From Tetrahymena thermophila SB210 (taxonomy: Eukaryota; Ciliophora; Oligohymenophorea; Hymenostomatida; Tetrahymenidae): DNA of 64,000 bases. Position numbers and translations under genes: made by a program. The DNA lies in the NCBI RefSeq assembly GCF_000189635.1, contig NW_002476279.1, positions 35,536 through 99,535 on the forward strand, read 5' to 3'. The notes below the pieces were generated by a model. It did not search any database and was not told the origin of the DNA. It worked only from the letters and a program-made list of their open reading frames with translations. This document shows, one piece after another, positions 1-13,700 of this stretch. Positions within the stretch are counted from its first letter, which is position 1. The number at the start of each line of letters is the position of its first letter.

Positions 1-445
1 GCCAAGTTGGTTCATATCTATTTTATTTATTTTTTGCTTAAATATTTTATGATTTCAATGTTAAATAAACATAGAAAAGAGCAACAATTCAAATTCTATC
101 ATATTAAAATGTTAATCATAAAAAGCTAACTTTAATATTTTACCTTGGATCACCTGAAACTGTTTAATAAAGAAAATAATTTAATTAATAAAATGAATTT
201 ACTAAAGATTATATAATTAAATCAATTTTACCATCCCAAAGCTAAATGGTAGCCATTTCTTATCCTGGTCTTTTGCGATTTACTGGTGCTTCTCTGTTAA
301 ATTCAACTATTCTTAAAGCTGCAGTAGGTCTATAGTCTTTGGAAATACCATCTAAACGATTTGCTAAATAATTTGCGATAGCAGTCTTTCCGCTTTAAGA
401 AGGACCAATAATTATAATTTTTACAACTCTTTGCTTATCTGACAT
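1..445 (-). CDS. IFT22: IFT22/RABL5-like small GTPase, 5' part
   Basis: Intraflagellar transport subunit 22 (RAB-like 5) is a small GTPase-fold subunit of the IFT-B complex in cilia. Three exons are visible: 232-445, 144-159 and 1-17, with introns 160-231 and 18-143; the rest lies beyond the window. Seen in the sequence: a P-loop GPSQSGKT near residue 15, then YRPTAALRIVEF and, across two introns, LWD-VSGDPRYEPTWP. From memory of the family, RABL5 has a GPxxSGKT P-loop, a VRILEFE segment and ELWDCGGDAKFESCWP, so the order and spacing match. The start is the first ATG, at 445. The tiny 16-base exon is needed to keep frame. The family match is strong, although only the N-terminal third can be checked. 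Confidence 0.85.
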
Positions 446-1332
446 TTTTAATTGCTTTGTTAATAAATAAATTATTCCTATTAAAAGAAAGTGTTTCAAA
501 ATTTCTTATATTGTTTTATTATTTAAAAATTTTTGAAATTTTTTAATTCAATTAAAAAAATCAGAGTAGAAAAGATATCAATCATCAATTAAATATACTC
601 AATGTGAATGAATAATACTAATAAAAATTTTTTATAAATTATTTTTTATTATTATTAATAAATTCCTATTAGCTTTTTAATTTTTTAGTAGTTCAATTAA
701 TATATTATTTTTCTACTTATAAAAATAATTATTAAAAATAAAACGATTAAAAATCAAGTAGAAAAGATATTAAATGTTACTCAATATGAATGAATATTAT
801 TAATAATATATTCTTTATAAATTTTTATTTTTGTAGCTATTAATAAATTTCTATCGTCTTTAATTTTGATTAATGAAAGCTTTTCTTTCTACTATCAAAA
901 TTAAAGCTCTAAAAAATAATTTATTTGATATTTTTTAAAAAGCTTGTTAAATAAAATGAATAAAAAAATATATGAAATACAATTAAAAAGAAAAATATTA
1001 ATTAATCAAAAAAATGTTGTAAATAGAGTGTTTTATTTCAAATACTTTAGATAATTTAGGTAAAATCTTAAAGTATTACAACAATTTTCAACAAAATTTT
1101 AGTTAAAAAATGTTTTCATTGAAAATTATTTTTATAATTAATTAAATTTTAAAGAAAATAAGAAAACAAAAAATTATTTAAATTTATTTTTTTAAAAAAT
1201 GAAGTGTGAATGAATGACTAACATATGTAAACTAACTAATTAATTTTTTACATTTTGAAACAACATAATATTGCATATTTTTAGATAATTATATTTTTGA
1301 AAATATTAAATAAGATTATTTATTGAAAATAC
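446..1332. other. intergenic, AT-rich, with a diverged duplication
   Basis: There is no convincing gene between the IFT22 start (445) and the 3' end of the next minus-strand gene (1333). The stretch should hold the IFT22 promoter. The only structure I see is the diverged direct duplication listed separately at 563-870. Confidence 0.6.
563..870. repeat. diverged direct duplication, spacing about 193 bp
   Basis: Two related blocks begin with AGTAGAAAAGATAT (about 564 and 758). They share TACTCAAT(G/A)TGAATGAAT, a TATAAATT-rich middle, ATTAATAAATT and a closing TTTAATTTT. They are clearly similar by eye but have many substitutions and small indels, so this is an old duplication. Confidence 0.6.
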
Positions 1333-3928
1333 TCAATTGAGGAAATGCTGCTTACAGTAGCTTTCGTCCTGTTTATTTAACAAGAATGCTTAGTATCTCT
1401 TTTCTTCAAATTCTTTTCTTGTTTTACTAAATGTTACAAATTAATCAAAATATTTTTCAAAGTATCTTTTTCCTTAATATCCATAGTAGTGCAGACCAAG
1501 TATTCTATCATTATCTTTTTTATCACAAACAAGCATTACATAAGTGTTGTTGCTTTCAAAATTAATTATGTCTCTGTATTCATCATAAATGCATTGAATA
1601 ATATCCCTAACTTTTAAATAAAGCTCTTTTTTCTATTCTTTACTCACTTTTCTCAATTAAGATAAATGTTGGTTCAATAAAGATGCAGCATGATGTTCAA
1701 AAATAGAAGTTTTTTCTACTATAGCTTGTTCCATATTTCTAGCTCTTTTCACGGCTTCAATTGTTGAATCTCTAACCTAATCAAGAAACTTATCTTCACT
1801 TACAGCATTCTTTTCCCATAATCTATATTTGTTTTTCTTATTCTTTATTTTAGATAAATCATCTGATTTCTTTTCAACAACTTTTTTTCTTTGACTTGCA
1901 GGCCTGCTTTTATAAAGTTTGCTGTAGTTGTCAGAATATTAGCTTGTATTGTTACTATTTGTTCTTTCCAAACTTAATTAGCTTTTATTCATGCTTTTCG
2001 ATTCCTGCTCATCCCCTTCTTCCATAATCGATTAACCAAAGTGAGTTTTCTCATAATCCCCTATTATATAAGTCAAATACAAGTTAGGTTATTTTTATTA
2101 ACATTTAAATTAATAAATAAGAAAAATGTAAATAGATTTTTAATATGAATCAAAATGATTTAAATAAGATAAATTCCTAAAGTGTTAGTTACTCAAAAAG
2201 TTTGATTTAGAAAAGTCATATTGGTCTTTGATTTGAGATTTTAAATCTTATTTATTGTAGGTGGTCGTGGTTAAAACTTTAGACTTTAAGTTACTACTTG
2301 CTAGTTAAGAATTATTTAAAATTCTTGATTTGTTTTATTAGTTAAAAACAACAGATTTTTAAGTTTAATTTCCTTATTTGCTTGAATCATGATCTCCACT
2401 TTTAGATTTGGATAATTGAGTAACTTGCAATAAATCTTTATTTTGTTTTTATGAGCTATTTAATATGCTTAATTCTTGCATATTATTTTGCTATTCATCC
2501 TCATCATCTTGATCTATATCCTCTAAAGTGTTGATTTTAATTTCTATATCTTCATTAATTCCTTACTAATCTTGAGTCATTTCTGATTTTTTTTTTTTAA
2601 TCGAATACTCATCATAAGAGTACATGTAATATACAATTTCTTTAGATCTATCAAACTAATATTTTATCAAAGCTTATTTGTAAAAAAGCCCTAACTTTAG
2701 ATAGTTACTCTTGCGATTAAATATATTATTTGCATACGAAACCATGTAATCGTGTTCATGTATCTTTTAATATCTTGCTTCCCAGAGCATATTTTTATGT
2801 TCGTAATCATCATTATCATCTCCGTTATTTGATGATAATTCCTCTTCTTCTCTGAGAATATTCTGACTTATATTGTTTCTTGTTCTATGCCATATAAAAG
2901 AAGGAACAGTACCAGATGTTTTTGATAAGTTGAAATTATCTATATACAAAGTGTTATCACCAAAAATATCTTTCATTTACAAATCCTCTTTAAAGTCATT
3001 TGCAAACAAATTGGCATGCTATTTATTTATTTTTTCAAATTTATTAAGAGTTTCAAATCTATTATAATCAGTAATTTTATCATTTCTTAAGCCTGCCAAA
3101 TTTGAACCATATAGATAGTTATTACCTTTTCTATTAAATCCCTGTGAGTTTTGTATATTAAATAAACTGCTTTGAAATAATTTCTCGCTTTAACTATCTT
3201 CATATTCTTAATCGTCCTCATACTCTTCTTCAGATTCATTAGAATCACTATCATCGTTGTTATTGTTATAGTTTTCAGACTTAGCATCTTCTTGTTATTT
3301 TTAAGACTTCTCAATTAATTCATCTCCAATTAACTAATCAGTTATATTTATTCCTCCTATTTACTAAGAATTTAATACAAATAAAAAATGAGCTTTTCTA
3401 AACTAAAAATTTACTACTTACTTTGCTTTTTTTAATCATTTAAGCTAATTTATTTGTAGCAAATTTAGGAGTATCATCCAAATTGTCTTTTATTGAGATT
3501 TTACTGCTTTTGCTTGATTCAATTTTTTATTTAACCAAAGTATTTTTTTCATTTGAAAATTACTAATTATAATATTATTTGTTTTAATCCTACTAAAACT
3601 GATTCTATTACTAAATAATGTAGGGATCTTGATAATAATTTTAGTAAATAGAATTTTCATTTTAAATTTTTGCTTCTAAAGGATGCCATGACACAATGTT
3701 ATTTGTAGGGTAGAATACTTTCTGTGAAGGTTAGACAGGAGGAGGTAACTAAACTTAAGGATTAAAATTATTATAAACTACTCTCTGCTCAACAGGTAGA
3801 GGTCTATACTAGCAGCTTTGATATGTGCTTAAAAGATGATTGCCTCGTTAATAAATAGGACTAACATAAGGAGTTTACTAATAACTTCCTATATATTAGC
3901 TATAGGTTGGACTATTTTGATATTACAT
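1333..3928 (-). CDS. unrecognised acidic Gln/Asn-rich protein
   Basis: Two exons, 3422-3928 and 1333-3363, join across intron 3364-3421 to give about 845 residues. A 42-base stretch around 2059-2100 could be a further intron, but it keeps frame either way. The start ATG (3928) opens MQYQNSPTYSQYIGSYQQ and the stop is TGA at 1333. The N-terminal 170 residues are Tyr/Pro/Gln-rich. A strongly acidic segment follows the intron, with NNNNDDSDSNESEEEYEDD. The last 200 residues are better mixed and probably folded: a helical part (about 2000-1650), then YVMLVCDKKDNDRILGLHYY and a charged C-terminus. I recognise no family. It ends 0.9 kb from IFT22 on the same strand and diverges from the next gene across 427 bp. 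Confidence 0.75.
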
Positions 3929-4355
3929 TTCAAAAACAATTAATTCTTTAAATAAATTAACAATATCTCACAAAGTATTTAAAATTTATTAATTTATTTA
4001 TTATTTCCAGTGGAATTCATAAATAATAAGTTAAAAGGATTTCTAGTTGTTAAATAATTTTAAAGCAGAATATTATACTTTTCTAAAGCTAATCAATAAT
4101 TTATTGCATATTTTTTAATGAATCAATTTTTAATCATTTATTTTATAAAATATTTAAATAAATATATAATCATTTTTTTTTACAATAAGTTCTAATTTTC
4201 TATTTTTTTGAATCAGTAATTTATTATTTTAAATAAAAAGGATTTTAAGCAAGCTTTAGAGTAAAATTTAGAAATATATCTTTAAATAAAAATTTTTAAT
4301 AAAAAAAATTAGATTAGATTTTAAAAAATAATTAAGTAGAAACCTATTTTTAAAA
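3929..4355. other. divergent intergenic region
   Basis: These 427 AT-rich bases separate two divergent starts (3928 minus, 4356 plus), so they must hold both promoters. I see no gene or recognisable motif. Confidence 0.6.
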
Positions 4356-5096
4356 ATGAAGACAATTATTTAAATGGTAGGAATTTTTGGTATATTTTAG
4401 TATGGATTGTACATGTATTCAAAGCATCATTAAAGAGTTAAAGTAGAGAAAGCTTTACTCAAAAAGAGATACATTTTGTATAAGAATTATTAGGGAAAAT
4501 TTTAAAGATCACCATAAATATTTGAGAAGCTATTATAAGAGTGCTCGCCTTTTATAAAAGTAAACAATCAGATAAAAATTGTATATGAAGATCCTGAAAT
4601 TACTCAAGATTCTGAATAGTAACTTTATATTGTAGGTATAGAGCTAAATGATGAATAATAATAATAGGCTGCAAAAAAAATAGTAAGTAAATAAAAGGAA
4701 TATAAGCTAGCTGAAATACCAGAGACAAATTATTTAATTTGCACTGAGCCAGCATAAAATATTGGAGATACTCCTTTTAATGAATTTATAGAAGATATAA
4801 TAATTTAAGCTTTTAAATCTATTTTAAATTCAGATAAATTAGATGCTCAAGGATAATACATAGAAAAGCAATCTTATGACAGTGTTGGTAATCTTTAACA
4901 AGTAGAAATAAGCTATCCAGTCGAATTTAGACTTGAAAAATATATTAACCACTCACTAATCATTGAAAAACTAAGAAAGTAAGAAGAAATTAGAAAGAAA
5001 TAGGAAGAGTAAAGAAAAAAAGAAGAAGAGGCAGAAAGAAAAAGATAAGAGCAATAACTAAAATAGTAACAATAAAAGAGCAAAAAGTGGTTTTGA
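4356..5096 (+). CDS. TEX264-like membrane-anchored GyrI/SOUL-like protein
   Basis: An intronless gene of 246 residues, ATG 4356 to TGA 5094-5096. A short hydrophobic N-terminus (MKTIIQMVGIFGIFQYGLY) looks like a single membrane anchor. The middle contains ILYKNYQGKFQ, KIVYEDPEI, QLYIVGIEL and YKLAEIPETNYLICTEPA. That order resembles the GyrI-like domain of TEX264, an ER-membrane autophagy receptor, which has a strand-helix start, a YYDNP-type strand, a VG strand and a final threonine/phenylalanine-rich strand. The C-terminus (from about residue 200) is a charged EEIRKKQEEQ-type helix ending KKWF, unlike the TEX264 tail. No clear LC3-interacting motif is visible. The gene call is firm; the family assignment is from pattern memory and moderate at best. 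Confidence 0.6.
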
Positions 5097-6346
5097 TTTC
5101 GTTATTTTTATAAAAGTAAAAAGATTAATTTGATGCATTAAAAATTTGTTTTTAGTTCTTAATTTTTACTTTGATTATCAAAGGCTTAGTCTACAACTTT
5201 TATTAATATATATTATATAATTAAAATAAACTTATTTTAATAATAAAGTCAAGTTTTCCATTGATAACAAACAATTCTATGATTGTTAATGTATTATTAT
5301 CATTTAAAATTATTGTTCTCTATTTATGTAATAATAAACAAGTAATTTTTTTAAATTTAACATACATAATATAAAATTTAGAAATTAATTGAATGAATGA
5401 AGTTAAAAAACAAATAAAAAGTATTTGTAAAAATTAAGTTAAGTTTAATAGTTTATAAAAATAAATTGAATTTAAATGATAAAATAATATGAATTTTTTG
5501 AACTTCTTTGCTGAGAATTTTTTGTTTATTTTAAATATTATAGTTTCAATTACAGTAAAAATACATTCATTAAAGTCTAATGAGATTAAAGTATGCTTTT
5601 TTATTTTTTAAATTAAGGCTGTAATCAGTGTATTTAAAAGATATTAAAATCAGCAAGAATTTATGAGCATTTATCATATTTAATTTTGCTAAAAGATATA
5701 TTTATTTTTTTTTCATAAATATAAACTACTTAAAGGTTCGCTTATGGTTTCAAAATTTTATTTTCAAATAAATATTTATTTTAAAGTTCTCCTTTCAATT
5801 TATTTATTAATTTATATCAAATTTACTATTGAGAATTAAATTATAATACATATCTAATAATTCCAATTCAATTTTTAAAAGCTATATATGTTTAATGATT
5901 TTATCTTCCAAAATTTAAATATTGGTTAGTATGTATTATGAAAATAATGTTAAATTATTAATAGAATTTTTATTTAATAAAATATATTGAAAATGGTTAT
6001 AGATTTTATTTTTTGAAGAAAAAAATGAAGAAGTTTAATTATTTTAATTTTAATTATTTAAATATTTGTGTACGTACTGTTTGAAATGAATTGTTATTAT
6101 TTTAAATTATAGATAATCCTCTTATTTGATTGAATAATAGCTGATATTAAAAATTAAAAAATTCTGTTAATCTTTAATCAAATTTTAGTTTTGAAAATCT
6201 AATAACAAGCAATCAATTGATAAAAATCAAAATAACTAATATTGATTGATTGATTTCATCTGTTTAATATCTTTCAAAATTTATATAGTTAAATTAAATA
6301 TACAAATTAAACAGCTAAGTCATTCATTCAACAATATTCAAATATT
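5097..6346. other. intergenic, no gene seen
   Basis: About 1.25 kb of AT-rich sequence with frequent TGA in all plus frames and no run of coding-like composition on either strand. It should contain the 3' UTR of the TEX264-like gene and the promoter of the next gene. Confidence 0.6.
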
Positions 6347-9300
6347 ATGAAATAGCTACATTTTGATAATAATTTTAAATCTGTAAATGGAATTAATTTA
6401 ATGAAGGAGCTAGAAAATGCTCCATAAAAGCATTATGGTAATACTTAATTAGCACCTATGTAGCCATGCAATGACTTAGATTATAGAAGCAGAAGAAATG
6501 TTACTAAGATAGCATAAATCCTACATTAATAAAATTATTAATAGGTAGATTAAATTTCAAAATTGTAGTAAAATAAACAGCAGCAATAATCTGTTGAGAG
6601 GCTTATAGCATAAAACTAAGAACTCAATTCTTCCAATAACCAAAGCAAAAACACAAGTTCAGTTTTACTTATTCCTGCTATAAAAGACCTAAATTAAGAG
6701 AGGATACTTTAGAGATTGAAATCAAGGACTATTCACTCTGAGTAATCTTCTCCAAAAATGGAAAAAAACACTCCTTCTAATATGAACAGCGATTTTAGTA
6801 GCTATCAGTGCAATTTTCCCAAAGATTTTTCACCAAAGGTAACTGAATAGAATACCAGCTAAAATAGCATCGGATTCAACTAGCTGAGCAATCTTGTTTT
6901 CAATTAATGCTCAGTAGCTAGATCTCAAAGCAGAGAAAAGGAATTAATTTAATCTACCAATTTGAATAGCTTAGAATCTGAGTGGTCAAAAATTAAAAAG
7001 GAACATAATTTTGATAATAGGAGTTAGTCTCCCTTTAGATTTCATAGTCCAGTTTTACAAGGACAATAGCATGCTTCTAGTTAGCTGTCTTCTTCTAATA
7101 TAGGCAATGAGTCAAAAATTTCAAATAGCTCGAATAACAATGCGACTTCATCTCTTTCCAGATAATTTGCTGATTACTAGTTTACTCAAAAGAACGAGTG
7201 GTGTAGTAGCTTAGAAAGATCGTAAATATATTTTTAATGATAAATTAAATATAAAATATTCATCTAAGTTGTTTATATAATTCTTATTATGTCTTAAATA
7301 TAAAATTAGAGCTGATTCTACAAAGAAACCTTTTGAAAATAATAGCAGTTCAAATACAATTTCTCAAAAAATTCATAAGAATGCATTTGCAGGAGAGTAC
7401 AAATAAAAGCAGAAAACTCTTATTAAAAAATCTGTCCCCCTATCAAAAATTAACTTAGAATTGGTAAAACAAGAATAACTTTCTGGGAGATAGCTAACAG
7501 CAGGGAGAAAGACTCCTAAGAGTAGTTAATAGTAGCAAAATTAAAAAAGCTCACAAATAATTATTTCATAAGTAACTCCAAATAATAATTAATATGTGTA
7601 AAGCTCTAATTCTTTATCAAATCGCTAGCACAGAAGCAGTTAAGATAACAAAGATGAATCTCATTTTTAAACGATTCTTGACAAATATTAGAATGTTCAT
7701 AAAAGGCAATAAGTGTAGTAACAGTAGTAATAGAATCTCAACATGAGTAACTTAAGTAATAATTCCTCAAATAGCTTTCAGCCAACTAACTATTAGTGCA
7801 TATCAACTTAGCCATTAAGTTTTGTGCAAAATAATGCTCAAGATATAAATAATATATCTAGTTTTGAAACTTCTAGCTTTTCAGCAGTTGAGAATAAAAG
7901 AAATTCAATTTATGATTCTCGTTAATCTTTTAATTTTAAATTATAAAAGGAAGATTCGCTTGTAAATAATGGAGTTTGTTCATAAACTTCATCTCAATAA
8001 ATATATAACTTTACATCTAAAGTTATTAACCCAAGCAACTATTATACTTCCCCAGGATTTACTTAAAATCTCTCTTCTAGTTAACTAAACTAGCATAATT
8101 CAAAGACTTCTAGTATAAATAACTCCATACCTTAAACAATCTAACCATCTTTATCTTGTAATCTTTAAAGCAATTAAGCTATCCAAAATCATTCATTGAG
8201 CAATCAAGCAGTGATGGCTTCATAGTCAATTGGTAAAGGTGAGAGAACCATTAACAGTTTATTAAATGAGTAGTAAAAGAATCCTCAATCTAGCTCAAAA
8301 ATTCATAACTAGATAAAAGTAATGTCTCCAAAATAAAATGATCTAAAAAGTATATCTCAAAGAAACAACTTAAATAAGTAAAATTCTAGTGAGAACATAT
8401 CCTCTTGCTAGCAATTGTCATCCTCTTAGATATAAGTAGAATAAAATTCAATGATAAATAGCATTCAAAAGGGAGGTCTAGATGATGTTGAATTAACAAC
8501 ATCGAAGTACTATGGAAAAAGTACCATAATAAACTAACAAGAGAGAGACGTTAAGCAAATAATAATGAATAAAATTCACAAAATGAATGTTGCTAAGATA
8601 TGCCTTAAGGATGAAGATTTAGGATCGTTGAGCTATAACAATTGTAGCAGCAATAACGATATCTAAAATAATAATTTTTAGAATGGTAACAACAACGATA
8701 AAAATGAAACAGAAATTAATAGGTGCTAATAACAGAATAACTTAATATCTTACAGTCCTATATCATCTACAAACTACGAGCGTAATTAAATACTCAATAG
8801 CTCACCCTAATATCAAAATAACTTATCATCTTCTGCTTGTTAGTTGCAAGTAATCAAGCCTGTTAGCTAAATGCCAATTATAAAATATTAGCCACAATCA
8901 GAAAGCAAAAAAATTTAGGGAAAAACAGTGAATTCCAATACCACTTCACCAGATAAGCAAGAAAATATCTCAAAGGTAAGACCAAATTCTTTTAATCAAT
9001 ATAGAAATATATTGAGAACATTAAATTAAAATTTAATGATTCTTTTTTATTAAATTAGGTAGGAGAAATAGAATATAAGCTTAAGTAAATAGGGTAGCAA
9101 AATTAACAATAAGCTTAATACAACCGTTCAAGTTATATACTACAAAATAACCAAAATACAAATAACATGGTTTTAAATTAGTATCAGATATAGTAACCTG
9201 CACAGAGTTAATTGCCTATATAAATTTTAAACAACAGCAATAATAATAACGTCGTCTAAGAACCTTTTAACTCTTTAAACAAAAATATGGGATGCTAACC

Positions 9301-10385
9301 AAGCTAAAATAATATTCAAACAAGCAGTAAATATTAAATAAATTTAGCTTAAATATTATAAAGCGATACAAATAAGCTCAAAGAGTCTAACACTTTTAAC
9401 TAAGAAAATTTAGATAAAAAAAATCAAGGGAATAATAATTCATCTCAATATCATGTTTTTTCTTCAAATTCAAATAATTCTGCATCATCCTCATAAATGA
9501 ACCAAAATTAAATTTAGCAATAATACTCTTCACAGCAATCTTATTACTAAAGAATGTATTTATTTATTTATTTGTTTTTTTTTTAATTTATCCAATTAAT
9601 ATAAATATATTTTTTTAAATCTTAGAAACCCACTGTAGGTTAGCACAAATATTAATAGGATAATATCATAAAAAGTATCTGAATAAAATAAAATTACTTA
9701 AATAAAACCTGTTTAAAATATTGACTAGTTTAATTACTATTCAAAGCCAATTTCTTAACATGTTGTTAATAAAAATTTTATCTTATAGCCTTAATTAGAT
9801 TCAAAAACAACTATGATTCTTAAAAATTAGCAATAAATTCCTTAACAATAAACTAATTAAATTAGCCTCCCTGCTGATCGTGCTTTTTTGAGATCAAATT
9901 CTAGTGAAGGATAATTTTAAATTGGTTAACTATAGACTGCACAAGTATACTAAAAATAATAAAATTAAAAATAAATTGTATCACAAAATCATCACCATCA
10001 TGAATCAGAAAACAACTATAAAACAGAAATAAATAAGAATGGTACTGTAAAAATAGAATATCCGAATTAACATGCAAACAATATTATTTCATATTAAAAT
10101 AACATTTGCCTATCTTATAAATAAAATACTTCTAACAATACAAATAATTAATATAATACTATAGATAGAGATGTCAATACAAATATGCAAATCTAAAACT
10201 AAGAAAAATAACTATAATACTAAAGTAAATAATTTGGCAGTACTGATTAGAATCAGCTTACTTCAAACTAAAGCTTAAAATATTCAGATTAATAATAAGG
10301 GAAAAGGTCTTTTCTTAATAATTAACCTTAAAATAATCATGAAATTCCTAAGATTAAAAAAACAAGTTCATTTTTTGCTCATTGA
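6347..10385 (+). CDS. large Asn/Gln/Ser-rich low-complexity protein
   Basis: Four exons (6347-7221, 7310-8975, 9059-9555, 9626-10385) encode about 1265 residues; all junctions are GT-AG and the sum is in frame. The protein starts MKQLHFDNNFKSVNGINLMK and ends KIKKTSSFFAH before TGA. Composition is dominated by Asn, Gln and Ser, largely encoded by TAA/TAG and AAT, with no predicted membrane segment. One less biased patch lies near 8490-8625 (DVELTTSKYYGKS, then MNKIHKMNVAKICLKDEDL). Such N/Q-rich proteins are common in ciliates; the prion-like composition allows, but does not show, a role in condensates or RNA handling. No family is recognised. It lies 0.33 kb upstream of the first channel gene on the same strand. 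Confidence 0.75.
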
Positions 10386-10711
10386 TAAACATAATAATTA
10401 GGAATTAAAAAAATATAAAATAATATGATTTTATTTTAAATTAAACTTATTTTCAATATTTTGCACAAGTATTTTTTTTTCTAACATTTCTTGCATTTTA
10501 TTGTATAATTACTACTTATTTTATTTTTATATCAAAGTAAGATTCACGTTTTTTCTTTTAAGTTTAATTAATAATTTAAATGCTGTCATTTTTAATTAAT
10601 AAATACTGATACAATTTTTTGTGTAAGTTAAATTATTCATAATACAATAAAGTAGAGGTATTTAGATTATTTTCAACGTAGAATATTAGATTCTTCTCTA
10701 TATTAAATAAA
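10386..10711. other. intergenic, promoter of first channel gene
   Basis: These 326 AT-rich bases lie between the TGA of the N/Q-rich gene and the ATG of the first channel gene. I see nothing else. Confidence 0.55.
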
Positions 10712-13700
10712 ATGAATAATGATGTGAACTAAATTTAAGAAAATCAGTTTCCCTAGTTATCTCTATTTGAGTAAAAATAATTTTTAGTATCAATTAATGC
10801 AATGTTTATGAAATTTAGATCAATCCTTTAGGTATTGCTAATGTATTTAATATATAATAAATAACAGAAAATCAAATTACTTACTAAATATTGATGGAGC
10901 AACAAATAGGAGATAATTATTTCAATATGAGTCTGAAAGAATGGATATTTGCAAATAAAACAGTGAAGAAGAATATGAATTAGAAGGAATTGATGATGAA
11001 TCTTAACGATATTTGCCTATGGAGTAATTAAAATAAAATTTTGCCTTTTATTGATTTGATTGTGATTAAATTTATTTTATGTTTGTTTTTACAGAAGCCA
11101 GAGGAGCAAGTAAAATACCAATTCAACACTAAACTTTAAGAAAATTAACTCTTCAGTTAACTTAAACAGTCTTAAATATAATTTTAATAATGATATGAAT
11201 ACCTCATCGCCATATTAAACATCAATAGTGAATAGCTTTAAAATTAATTAAGATTTAAATTCCTTGTAAAATGATCAAAATAGCTAAAAGTTTTTCTAAA
11301 GAGAGGGCTCCAAAAAGAGGAGTAAACTTCTTCAAAGTGCATATGAAAAATACATGAAAAATAGTAAATTTGTAAATAACGACGAACAAAGCATGTATAT
11401 ATCATAGGCTAACATAATGAACTAAACAATAACAAATGGTATGTTAAATGGAAATAGTCCTATCTTATATTAATAAGAAGTTTATAAAAAAAATTATTTT
11501 ATCATATTAGCCTATGTTTAAAAATTTGTAAAAGCTCTTCTGATTTAGACTGCCAAAAAAGATTTTAATGTGTTACAACAGTTTTAATTAAATATTATAA
11601 ATGATAAATCTTATTATCCTGCCATTAATTTTGAAGCTAAGAATAAAGAAGAGAGAGGTGACTTACTTTTCAACAGGAGAAAGTTGCTTGAAAAAAAAAT
11701 TATTAATTAAAATTAAAAGCATTTTAAGAAAAATTTCATCGAGAGAAGCTAAATTTTAAGTTACTTATTAAAAATAATTCTAGAATTAAAAGTATTTTAG
11801 CCTAATTCGAAAGCACTAATAATTTGGGAAAGTATACTACTTGTTATAATAATTATATAACTAGTGTTAATCCCAATAAAAACATGTTTTGAAGTTGATT
11901 TTTCAAATTTAGAATGGATGTTTATATTGTATTATGTGCCAATAATTTGTTTCACTATAGATATCTTTATTGGATTTCATAAAGGTTTTTATCAGTTTGG
12001 AATGGTTGTTTCTGATAAAAAGTAAATTGCTGAAAACTATATGAAGCTCAAACTTTGGATTGATATTTTCTGTACTCTTATCTTGATAGCCAATTTAGGT
12101 CTCAATTCAGCTCTTTTAGATTCTCTAGCTCTCCTTCTAAGGTTGTAGCAAGTAAATTTTAAATAAAAATAATTTGAAAATGTTTCTTTTTATTAAAAAT
12201 GTATTAAATAATTTCTTTTGGAAAATTTATTATTTATTTAACTATTTTGAATAGATAGGGGATAAGAAACAGCAAATTAATTAGCATTTTTAAATTTAAT
12301 TCAAATTTGCAATGTTCTATGATCTGGTAAGCTTGATTGTTTTAGTACTCTTTGTTGCACACATAAATTGTTGTGGATTTTATTTAGTTTCATAAAAAAC
12401 TTAAGAATGGAATCTTGCAAATAACACTTGGGTGAAGAAACAAGGGATAGTGGAAGATAGTTGGAATATAAAATACATATATTCATTTTACTTTTCCATT
12501 ATAACGATGATAACAATAGGATATGGGGATGTTTATCCAATAAATGTATATGAAATGATATATGTGATAGTGATGGCTATTTTTTCTTGCGGTGTTTTTG
12601 GATATTGTGTTAATACTATTGGCTCAATTTTTACAGAAATTTAATAAAAGTCAAAATAATTTCAAAAAAAGTTATATGACATATCAACTTACATGAATAT
12701 AAAATCTATTAAAAAAGATACTTAAATAAAAATACTGAAGCAATTAGAGTACTTGGAGGACTAGAGGGATGAGATTTTGCTAAAAGGTTATCTGATTTTT
12801 TATTTTTCTATAAGTTTATTTATTTTTTATGTTTGTTTAATAAATAGGAGAGTTGATTTTAAAACAGTGCTCGGTAGAATTAAGAGAAGAACTAATTTAG
12901 CAGTATTTTGGTAAAATTTTAAACAACATCCCAATTTTAAAAGAAAATTTTACTACTCAACTCATTGACAAAGTAAGTCTAAGAATGAAGGAAAAAATAC
13001 TAAGTCCTGGAGAATTGTTCATAATACAAGGATAGACAGTTGATAACTTATGTATTATAACTCAAGGAATCGTAGAGTATTCAACGGTTGATAGAGAATG
13101 TTAAAGGGCGTTATTATAAATATCAGTAAGCAAATATTATTTTTTTTATATTTAGATATAACAAAAGATTTTATAAAAAAAATTAGAAAGACATCAAGCT
13201 AATAGGTTTCCAATAATTTTTAACAAGATAAACCTCAGAAGTATCTATTTAAGCTAAAACAGCAACAACTTTGGCATTTATTTCTTATGAAGAGTTTTAA
13301 AGCATAATCAAATAAATTGATTTGGATTATGTAAATTTTGAATTTGTTTTTGTGCTGTTACTTTATTTAATCTTTTTAATTTTTAATTTAGGAAAAGTTT
13401 TGCATGGTCAGGGATTAGTTTAAGAACGATAAAAGATATTATATTAAATGCTGCAGCTGTGGATAATATGGACACGATTTAAATTTATGTGGTTAGCTTC
13501 ATTATGTTGTTAACAGGTCTACATTTAGCAGGAGAATATTTCATAATTAGATCTAAGAAAAAAGAATGTCTCAATTCAGAAAAATATCTTAAAAATATAA
13601 TACTTTGGGTTATAATCAATAAGTAAAATTAGACTTTAAATTATATAGATGGACTGCAGTATAGGAAATCTATAAAGACTATAAAGATATAAATATATTG

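Noticed and set aside
12432-12644. Short free-standing open frame with TIGYGD
   Set aside because: It is an internal piece of channel A cut off by TAA when read with the standard code; the ciliate code extends it on both sides. The same applies to the piece at 35998-36198 in channel E and 59219-59425 in threonine dehydratase.
13126-13190. Frameshift in the CNBHD of channel A
   Set aside because: With the nearest acceptor (13155) the next exon is out of frame, but the acceptor at 13186 restores the conserved DIKLIGFQQFL sequence, so no frameshift is needed.
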